Shown here piece by piece: positions 43,466 through 49,311 of a stretch of 49,311 bases of DNA. The notes under the pieces were generated by a model that was not told where the DNA came from, searched no databases, and saw only the letters and a program-made list of their open reading frames with translations. The DNA is from JAAYZQ01 sp034428935. Lineage in GTDB: Bacteria > Chloroflexota > Anaerolineae > JAAYZQ01. Position numbers and translations under genes: made by a program. Position 1 is the first letter of the stretch; each line of letters starts with the position of its first letter. The DNA lies in assembly GCA_034428935.1 (NCBI GenBank), contig DAOUHB010000211.1, positions 1-49,311 of the forward strand, read 5' to 3'.

Positions 43466-43645
43466 TGAACGTCAAGGCTCTGCGGTATATTATACGATAA
43501 TAATGGGCGTTTTATGTCGTATGGTCCAGCCATTGCTGCCTGGGTAATGCTTGTACCAACCGGGTTTCCCCTCGCGCGCGATTCAGTGGGAACGTCGCGC
43601 TCCGGGGAGGCAGCCGGGCTGGAAGTGAACATGGGAATGATAGCT

Positions 43646-43675
43646 TTGACAACGCAGAGGTTGCCTGTTTTTAAT
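43646..43675 (+). promoter_or_regulatory. rpoD: Predicted rpoD-proximal promoter
   Basis: Perfect TTGACA (43646-43651), 18-bp spacer, TTTAAT (43670-43675). The leader would be about 60 nt with GGGAGGA before the ATG. Confidence 0.55.
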
Positions 43676-43740
43676 TCAATTCATCAGCATCGATCGGGCA
43701 GCCGGAGCCACCTTCGAGTCGAACGGGAGGATCGGTCAGA

Positions 43741-44958
43741 ATGACCGCAGTGGAAGTGGAAGAAAAAGAAAACTCTGTGCCTGAAGGCGAAGGGAGGGAG
43801 CCAACTGCCATCGAGCGGCTGATAGACCTTGGCCGCAGCCAGGGCTACGTCACCTATGACGATGTAATGGAAGCGGTACCCGAAGCCGAGCTGAACATCG
43901 ATCAATTGGAGGATGCGTTGGCTACCCTGATTGAAATGGGAGTCGAGATCAGCGACACAGAGATCGAAGAACCCATGGCCGAAGTAGAGGAAAAAAGAGA
44001 AGCCGAGACGGTGGAAAACGTCGCGGCCGACATCGATCTTTCGGCCATTGACATAGATGATTCCATCAGCCTGTATCTCAAGGAAATCGGGCGGATTCCG
44101 TTGTTGACGGCAGAACAAGAAGTCAGCCTGGCCAAGCGCATGGAGGCCGGTCGCAACGCCAAGCGGCGGATGAGCAAGAACGGCGAGCTGAGCCTGGACG
44201 AGCGCGACCGGCTGCGCAGCACCATTCGGGATGGGCAGGCAGCCCAGGAACACCTCATCAAGGCCAACTCCCGGCTGGTGGTCAGCGTGGCCAAAAAGTA
44301 CGTCGGTCGAGGCGTGCCCTTCCTGGATCTGATCCAGGAGGGCAACATCGGGCTGATCCGTGCCGTGAAAAAGTTTGATTATCGTCGCGGCTACAAGTTC
44401 TCGACCTATGCCACCTGGTGGATCCGCCAGGCCGTGACCCGGGCAATCGCCGACCAGGGTCGGACCATTCGCGTCCCGGTGCACATGTACGAGCAGATCA
44501 ACCGCCTGGCGCGCGTCTCCCGGCAGCTCGTGCAAGAGTTGGGCCGCGATCCGACGGTGGAAGAGATAGCCGAAGAGCTGGGCGTCAGCCCCAAAAAGGT
44601 AGAGCGAACCATCAAGGTCTCACAGCGGCCGCTCTCCCTGGAGATGCCCGTGGGTGAGGAGGATGACAGCTTCCTCGGCGACTTTATCGAGGACAGCGAG
44701 GCACCCTCACCCACCGACCAGGCCTCGCAGCAGTTGCTGCGCGACCAGATCGAGGACATCTTTGGCTCCCTGACACCGCGCGAAGTGCGGATCTTGCAAC
44801 TGCGCTTCGGACTGGTGGACGGCTACAGCTACACGCTGGAGGAGGTGGGCAAGAAGTTTGGCGTGACCCGCGAGCGGATCCGCCAGATCGAGGCCCAGGC
44901 CCTGGGCAGGCTGCGTCACCCCAGCCGGAGCCGCAAGCTGCGAGACTTTTTGTCCTGA
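43741..44958 (+). CDS. rpoD: Primary sigma factor RpoD/SigA
   Basis: A 405-residue primary sigma factor directing RNA polymerase to housekeeping promoters. It has a short region 1.1-like helical part (about 22-75), region 1.2 ('ISLYLKEIGRIPLLTAEQE'), regions 2.1-2.4 ('GNIGLIRAVKKFDYRRGYKF', 'STYATWWIRQAVTRAI'), region 3, and region 4.2 ('YTLEEVGKKFGVTRERIRQI'). There is no large non-conserved region as in proteobacteria. ATG 43741 follows GGGAGGA. The rhodanese gene starts two bases after its stop. The TTGCNN/TGnTATAAT promoters in this window are its probable targets. Confidence 0.96.
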   Translation: MTAVEVEEKENSVPEGEGREPTAIERLIDLGRSQGYVTYDDVMEAVPEAELNIDQLEDALATLIEMGVEISDTEIEEPMAEVEEKREAETVENVAADIDLSAIDIDDSISLYLKEIGRIPLLTAEQEVSLAKRMEAGRNAKRRMSKNGELSLDERDRLRSTIRDGQAAQEHLIKANSRLVVSVAKKYVGRGVPFLDLIQEGNIGLIRAVKKFDYRRGYKFSTYATWWIRQAVTRAIADQGRTIRVPVHMYEQINRLARVSRQLVQELGRDPTVEEIAEELGVSPKKVERTIKVSQRPLSLEMPVGEEDDSFLGDFIEDSEAPSPTDQASQQLLRDQIEDIFGSLTPREVRILQLRFGLVDGYSYTLEEVGKKFGVTRERIRQIEAQALGRLRHPSRSRKLRDFLS

Positions 44959-44960
44959 GC

Positions 44961-45485
44961 ATGGCCAAGAAAGCATCCCGGCGCCGCGGGCAGCCGCGGC
45001 GCCGGCGTTCTGGTTCCCTGTGGATCCCCGCCGTCGTGGCCCTGGTCGTCGTGGCGATCGTCGTGGGCATCATCCTGTCCGTCGAGGGCGGTGGGGCGCG
45101 TGCGTCACAGCAGCCCAATGCCACGGCACAACCACTGGCCACCAATCCCATCCCCTACCCGGCCGTGCCGCGCATCTCGGTGGCCGAGACCTGGGAGGGC
45201 ATGCAGGCCGGCCAGGTGCTCCTGGTCGACGTGCGCGGCCAGGCGTCGTACAACAACCTTCACGCCGAAGGCGCCCTCTCTATCCCCGAAGACGAGATGG
45301 ACGCCCGCCTCGACGAGCTGCCCCGCGATCGCGACATTGTCCTCTATTGCACCTGAGGACAGGAACAGCAAAGTGCCCGTGTGGCACAGAGGTTGATGGA
45401 CCAGGGCTTTGACAACGTCCTGGCACTCCAGGGCGGTTTTGCCGCCTGGCAACAGGCCGGTCTGCCCGTGGTGCCGGCGCAGTAA
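44961..45485 (+). CDS. Membrane-anchored rhodanese with in-frame TGA: candidate selenoprotein
   Basis: Read through TGA 45354-45356, the frame codes for 174 residues and ends at TAA 45483-45485. The N-terminus is very basic, followed by one membrane segment (about 21-42), and then an outside rhodanese domain (about 72-174): 'VLLVDVRGQASYNNLHAEGA', 'DIVLYCT', TGA, 'GQEQQSARVAQRLMDQGF', 'VLALQGGFAAWQQAGLP'. Both halves are in one frame and fully rhodanese-like. The TGA is codon 132, two after the catalytic Cys130, where relatives often have a second Cys (YC-x-C). A 5-bp hairpin follows at 45373-45387. Selenocysteine insertion is my preferred reading; a nonsense mutation or a sequencing error (TGC to TGA) is the alternative. 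The gene follows rpoD by two bases with no clear ribosome-binding site. Confidence 0.65.
45373..45387 (+). promoter_or_regulatory. Candidate bacterial SECIS hairpin
   Basis: GTGCC (45373-45377), loop CGTGT, GGCAC (45383-45387). There are 21 nt from the TGA to the loop, and a G is the second loop base, matching the loose bacterial SECIS rules (16-37 nt, G in the first two loop positions). The stem is short. Confidence 0.45.
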
Positions 45486-45550
45486 CAGGTAGGATGGGCC
45501 GCGCCGCCGGCTCCCCCGCCCTCCCGCGAAGCCCCTCAGCCCCCTGGTCG

Positions 45551-45579
45551 TTGCATTCTCGCCGGACTTCTGGTATACT
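45551..45579 (+). promoter_or_regulatory. Predicted promoter of the glycosidase gene
   Basis: TTGCAT (45551-45556), 17-bp spacer, TATACT (45574-45579), with extended TGG before it. Confidence 0.6.
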
Positions 45580-45605
45580 GGTGCCAGTTCCGGGGAATGG
45601 CTGCG

Positions 45606-47318
45606 ATGAAGAGACCCGAATTACGCCTGCAAACCATCGCCCTGACGGCGATCCTGATCGTCATCGTCACGGCGCTAAGCCTGGTCCTGGGCCGTTACGC
45701 GGCCCAGGCCCGTTCTCCTTCTGATTCCTGGATCCAGCCCCGGGAGATACCCAATACAGACGTCAACCCCTTTGGCGCCAACTTTTTCCTGAGCCGCGAA
45801 GTGGAGGAGTGGAAGCGACAGCGCACGGTGCAGATGGCCCGCGAGGCCGGCCTTGGATGGGCGAAACAGCAGTTCGCCTGGGCCGAGATCGAGCCCCTGC
45901 GCAAGCGCGAGTTCATCGATCCTGTCAGCGGCGAGAGCAGTTGGGCCAAGTTTGACGATATGGTCGACATGTTCCGGGCCAACGGCCTGCAGGTCATCGC
46001 CCGGCTGGACCTTGCGCCCGCCTGGGCGCGTCCGCCTGATTCCCGCGAAGAGACCCCGCCGCAGAATTTCGACGACCTGGGCGATTTTGTGTATGCCTTT
46101 GTCGAGCACTTTCGGGGGAGGGTACAATACATCCAGATCTGGAACGAGCCCAACATCTATCCCGAGTGGGGCGAGCAGGCGGTCGACCCTGTGGCCTACA
46201 CACGCATGCTCCAGATCGCCTATACCCGCGCCAAGGAGGCCGACCCCAACGTTCACGTGCTCTCTGCCCCCCTGGCCATCACCCTGGGCGAGCCGCATCC
46301 CGAGCCCGGCAAATGGCGCTCTATGCCCGACCTGGACTACCTGAGCGCCATGTACGAGGCCGGGGCCGGCGACTATTTCGACATCCTTTCGGCCAACGCC
46401 TTCGGCTTTGACCTGCCCCCCGAGGATGCGCCGGACCGCGACGTGCTCAACTTCCGGCGCGTCGAGCTGCAGCGCGAGATCATGGAGCGAAACGGCGACG
46501 GCGGTAAGGCCATCTGGTTCAACGAGTATGGCTGGAACGCCGCCCCGAGCTCGTTCAGCGACGAGGCCCTGATCTGGGAGCGGGTGAGCGAAAAGGATCA
46601 GGCGGAATACACGCTCCGGGGCATCGACTTTGCCCGCCGCGAGTGGCCCTGGGCGGGCGTTTTCAACATCTGGTATTTCCGGCAGACCGGCCAACAATAC
46701 TCTCCCGACGACGCGGCGTTCTATTTTCGCATGGTGGACGTGGACTTTACGCCACGCCTGGTGTATGACGCGGTGAGCGACGCCACGGCATCCCTCTACG
46801 TGGCATCCAGCGGCCACTTCGAGGAGACATATCCGGCTGTGGCGTCTGATCCCGAATGGCAGGGCGCCATCGCGCCGGAAGCGAGCGGCGGGGAACTGCT
46901 CCAGAGCGACGTGCCCGGCGCCAGCCTGACCTTTGCCTTTCAGGGCCACTCGGTCGACCTCATCGCCCGGCGCGGCCCCGAAGACGGGTATCTCCTCGTC
47001 ACCCTCGACGGGCGCAACGTCGCAGGCCTGCCCGTGGACGCCCAGGGACGCTCCTACCTGGATCTGCGCGCGGCCGAGGTCCAGTGGCAAGCCCGCGTGC
47101 CCCTGGCGGCCGGGCTGTCCACGGGCCAGCACGTGCTGCGCCTGACGGTGGCGGACGACAGTCCGGCTGCCTGCAACGTGGACGCCTTCGAAGTCAACGC
47201 CGGCCAGCCGCCCGCCTTCCCCCTGGCGCCCGTCGCCGGCCTGGGCGTGGGGCTGGTAGCCGCCATCGCCGGGCTCGTCTGGGATCTGCGCTCGCGGCGC
47301 CGGTCGAAATACTTCTAG
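45606..47318 (+). CDS. Membrane-anchored glycoside hydrolase, clan A TIM-barrel (GH39-like)
   Basis: A 570-residue exported protein. It has an N-terminal hydrophobic signal/anchor (about 8-32), a TIM-barrel domain (about 50-400) with probable acid/base Glu181 in 'IWNEPNIYPEW' and nucleophile Glu307 in 'IWFNEYGWN', a C-terminal beta-sandwich that resembles a carbohydrate-binding domain (about 405-525), and a final membrane segment followed by the basic tail 'RSRRRSKYF' as an outer-face anchor. ATG 45606 is favoured over ATG 45597, which leaves no space after the GGGG site. It is similar in design to the glycosidase at 6395. The substrate is unknown. Confidence 0.8.
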   Translation: MKRPELRLQTIALTAILIVIVTALSLVLGRYAAQARSPSDSWIQPREIPNTDVNPFGANFFLSREVEEWKRQRTVQMAREAGLGWAKQQFAWAEIEPLRKREFIDPVSGESSWAKFDDMVDMFRANGLQVIARLDLAPAWARPPDSREETPPQNFDDLGDFVYAFVEHFRGRVQYIQIWNEPNIYPEWGEQAVDPVAYTRMLQIAYTRAKEADPNVHVLSAPLAITLGEPHPEPGKWRSMPDLDYLSAMYEAGAGDYFDILSANAFGFDLPPEDAPDRDVLNFRRVELQREIMERNGDGGKAIWFNEYGWNAAPSSFSDEALIWERVSEKDQAEYTLRGIDFARREWPWAGVFNIWYFRQTGQQYSPDDAAFYFRMVDVDFTPRLVYDAVSDATASLYVASSGHFEETYPAVASDPEWQGAIAPEASGGELLQSDVPGASLTFAFQGHSVDLIARRGPEDGYLLVTLDGRNVAGLPVDAQGRSYLDLRAAEVQWQARVPLAAGLSTGQHVLRLTVADDSPAACNVDAFEVNAGQPPAFPLAPVAGLGVGLVAAIAGLVWDLRSRRRSKYF

Positions 47319-47469
47319 CGGCGAGGCGGTCCAAGGCACATAGAACCCGAGCATCCGGGTCGGCCATGACGGCGAGGCGCGTGCGGCTTACGGGGTGACG
47401 GCGTGCAAGGCAGGTTTTTGGCGCCGCGACTGTGGCAATTCTGTGTCGATCGGCACGCCGCTCTCCCAC

Positions 47470-48639
47470 TCATTGTGATCCCGAGACTGTCTTGAAGCTC
47501 GCGCGCAGGAATCGCGGGTAATAGAGATCGGTACGAGCCACAAGCTGTCCATACCCCACGATGTTGGTTGCATACGTCAACACCAAGTCCGCTCCCTCGA
47601 GGTGGGAGTGTGCCTTGGCTGCATAGATCAACACGTCCGGGATTTGCTGCTCTTCGGGACGATAGAATGCCTCGAGTGACGTCCAGGCCCCCGTCGGGGA
47701 GTCGGATAGCCTGTATCCCAGATCCGCCCCGCCGAACCCGATCGTCTGGATTTCGAGATAGCGATGGAGCAGGGGCTCGTAGTGAATGGTGAATTCAGTC
47801 TGGCCTTGAGCAAAGAGGGCCTGCGGCGGCGTCACCAGCTCCTGTTGCGCCACCCACCCGTCTCCTTCTCCCACCCACCATTGAGGCTGCATCAGATCCC
47901 CGTTCGCCATCTCGGCAACCGGCCAGCGGACGAGGTGGATCGTGTGCTCCGGCTCCTTGACGCAGAAGGCAACGACGTGGTCGCCTGCCTGGACGACGCT
48001 GCCGGATACGATCAGTCCGAACGGGTTGTCCGGCGTTGCCAACCACTGCACGTTCCACTCGGAAGGAGGCTGGTCCGGATTGGAGACCAGCACTGCCCGC
48101 CAGCCGGGATGCTCGAACCCGATGCCCTCCGAAGAGGAGCGAGTAGCCATGAAAAAGATGAACAGCTTGCCGTCCAAAACGATGCCGTGCCCCGGCCAGA
48201 ACCACGTGTCGCCGTCCTCCGCAAAAAAGGACGCAGGCGCCCGTTTGTACGTTCGCCAATAGAACTCTATCGAAGCCGTGGACGGATCGTAGCCCGACTG
48301 GATGGCGACGCTGTTTCTGATCATCGTGGACAGCCGGCGCGTGTTCAAGAAGGTCCTCGAGATAAAGGTGTCGCCGAACAACCAGAGCGTCCGGCCGTCA
48401 CCCAGGTCAATGGAGTAGGCGTCGTCCGAGCCCATCCACCTGGGGTTGCTTCGAAACAGGGTGTCCGCTTCGGGCCAGGGCTCGACCTGGATGAGATCCG
48501 AAGACAAAGGCTGAACCGGCGCCGGGACAGGCGTCGCAGGTGGCGTACAGCCAACCAGAACCAGGACGCCGACGCAAACCAACGCATTGGCCAGGCGTGC
48601 GATCACCATCCCTCGCGAAGACGTTACACGGTTTCTCAT
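47470..48639 (-). CDS. Lipoprotein with DUF4185/DUF5005-like beta-propeller
   Basis: A 389-residue exported lipoprotein. The signal peptide ends in the lipobox 'VLVGC' with Cys31, followed by a Pro-rich stretch. The mature part has 'LGDGRTLWLFGDTFISRTF', 'WFWPGHGIVLDGKLFIFFM', and 'GADLVLTYATN', the pattern of DUF4185/DUF5005 five-bladed propellers found near carbohydrate-active enzymes. ATG 48639 has GGAGGAG just upstream; the longer frame adds a non-conserved polar piece. It converges with the glycosidase gene, with 151 bp between them in which I see no clear terminator. Enzymatic function is not established. Confidence 0.75.
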   Translation of the reverse strand: MRNRVTSSRGMVIARLANALVCVGVLVLVGCTPPATPVPAPVQPLSSDLIQVEPWPEADTLFRSNPRWMGSDDAYSIDLGDGRTLWLFGDTFISRTFLNTRRLSTMIRNSVAIQSGYDPSTASIEFYWRTYKRAPASFFAEDGDTWFWPGHGIVLDGKLFIFFMATRSSSEGIGFEHPGWRAVLVSNPDQPPSEWNVQWLATPDNPFGLIVSGSVVQAGDHVVAFCVKEPEHTIHLVRWPVAEMANGDLMQPQWWVGEGDGWVAQQELVTPPQALFAQGQTEFTIHYEPLLHRYLEIQTIGFGGADLGYRLSDSPTGAWTSLEAFYRPEEQQIPDVLIYAAKAHSHLEGADLVLTYATNIVGYGQLVARTDLYYPRFLRASFKTVSGSQ

Positions 48640-48751
48640 GGCTCCTCCACCGGTTGCGGCTCCATCGGGTCGCCCACGGCGTTTCCGGCCGCTCTTCGAA
48701 CAACTGCTGCCAGCTCCTCCTGTGCATCCGGGTTTGCGGGCAATTACCTTC

Positions 48752-49311
48752 TCAATCTGCATAGATAGCCAGCATCGTATCCAGGTCGAAAATCACCCCT
48801 CTGCTCCCAGTACCATACCTGACGCCCACGTAGGGTCGGCGATACGTCATCAGTTTCAGGATCACCCGCCGGTTGATGACGGGAAAAACAAACTCCTCTG
48901 GCGTGGGAAAGACGGCTGCTTCGATCTGTGCGATTTGCTCCGGCGTGAGCTTGACGCTCTCCGCGATGCCAAATCGAGCCCGGGCCTCGTCAATCTCCTG
49001 CGACTTTTGCACCAGCCGAGCCCGCAGTTCGTGCCACGGCCCGATGCGGCGGGTGATGGAGGGAAAAAAGATCGTCGCCTGGATCAGGGCAAAGAATACC
49101 AGGATGCCAATGGCCAGCGACGTGCGCCTTGACTTCCGGGGCCAGGACGGGACGACCACCGGCCTGCTCAACAGCGCCAGGGCGACGAGCAGCAGGGGCA
49201 CGCTGAGAAGAGACACGAACAGCTCGCCCGGGCCGTCGATGGGCAGGGCCCACTGCAAATAGAGCCCCACAGGGACAAAAGCAACCGCGCCCAGAAGCGC
49301 GCCCAGTACGT
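48752..49311 (-). CDS. Partial membrane protein of unknown function (5' end beyond window)
   Basis: The frame is open to the window edge, so the N-terminus is missing. About 186 residues are visible: three hydrophobic segments, then a basic loop (SWPRKSRRTS), and after the last segment an outside region with a helix ('GPWHELRARLVQKSQEIDEA') and a C-terminal domain ending 'YGTGSRGVIFDLDTMLAIYAD'. I do not recognise the family. It is upstream of the lipoprotein gene in the same direction with a 112-bp gap. Confidence 0.6.
   Translation of the reverse strand, partial: VLGALLGAVAFVPVGLYLQWALPIDGPGELFVSLLSVPLLLVALALLSRPVVVPSWPRKSRRTSLAIGILVFFALIQATIFFPSITRRIGPWHELRARLVQKSQEIDEARARFGIAESVKLTPEQIAQIEAAVFPTPEEFVFPVINRRVILKLMTYRRPYVGVRYGTGSRGVIFDLDTMLAIYAD

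Larger units (their letters stand above)
42878..43740. other. Long intergenic region upstream of rpoD
   Basis: About 860 bp without a convincing gene. It holds 10-bp and 7-bp tandem repeats (42971-43058), an extended -10 box (43120-43125), a hairpin GCCGGAT/ATCCGGC (43288-43294 with 43305-43311), the dyad GTAACG-CA-CGTTAC (43452-43465) next to an AT-rich TATATT stretch (43486-43491), and a promoter close to rpoD (43646-43675). A noncoding RNA or a long rpoD leader could be transcribed from 43130 on. I find no match to 6S, tmRNA, SRP or RNase P RNA by eye. Confidence 0.5.

Noticed and set aside
43126..43480. 6S, SRP, tmRNA or RNase P RNA
   Set aside because: None of their conserved core sequences is visible by eye; a covariance-model search would settle it.
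43514..43744. 76-codon frame whose stop overlaps the rpoD ATG
   Set aside because: The overlap is tempting, but there is no ribosome-binding site and it runs through the rpoD promoter.
44961..45356. Rhodanese gene as a complete 131-residue protein ending at the first TGA
   Set aside because: It would end two codons after the catalytic Cys, in the middle of the active-site loop, while the rest of the domain follows in frame.

Overview
The window reads as part of a GC-rich bacterial chromosome, most likely from the phylum Chloroflexota (Anaerolineae or Caldilineae type). This assignment is an inference. It rests on the DUF2142-type and LPG_synthase_TM exopolysaccharide genes, the proline/threonine-linked secreted glycosidases, an FHA-TPR-propeller protein, and a sortase carrying a Cys-rich 'CPxLGL' module. 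No rRNA or tRNA gene is present to fix the taxonomy.

Bases 1-12188 (+ strand) are an exopolysaccharide locus. It holds the tail of a probable nucleotide-sugar epimerase/dehydratase, an O-antigen ligase/polymerase, a small membrane protein, two paralogous LPG_synthase_TM proteins, a DUF1972/GT4 glycosyltransferase, a DUF2142 membrane protein, a secreted glycoside hydrolase, a polytopic glycosyltransferase and an undecaprenyl-phosphate sugar phosphotransferase. Its middle part (about 4.5-11 kb) is visibly less GC-rich than the flanks.

Bases 12233-27291 (- strand) are a complete complex I operon in the order nuoA-B-CD-E-[ferritin-like]-F-G-H-I-J-K-L-M-N. It has a fused nuoCD and a diiron ferritin-like gene inserted between nuoE and nuoF. 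Facing it is an orphan OmpR-type response regulator coupled to an AlkZ-related winged-helix protein.

Bases 29184-42596 mix housekeeping and envelope genes: an FHA-TM-TPR-propeller protein, a sortase overlapping mnmG, a UbiB-like kinase, an RsuA/RluB-type pseudouridine synthase, a GH99-like secreted protein, tyrS, and an H+-translocating pyrophosphatase with a 245-nt leader that can fold. A 1.1-kb intergenic region with 7-bp and 10-bp tandem repeats leads to rpoD. The gene after rpoD encodes a membrane-anchored rhodanese interrupted by a single in-frame TGA. This TGA falls at the second Cys position of the active-site loop and is followed by a small hairpin, so it is a candidate selenoprotein. 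The window ends with a secreted glycosidase, a DUF4185-like lipoprotein and a partial membrane protein.

Many of the genes share a recognisable promoter form, TTGCNN-17 bp-(TGn)TATAMT, which fits the primary sigma factor encoded here.
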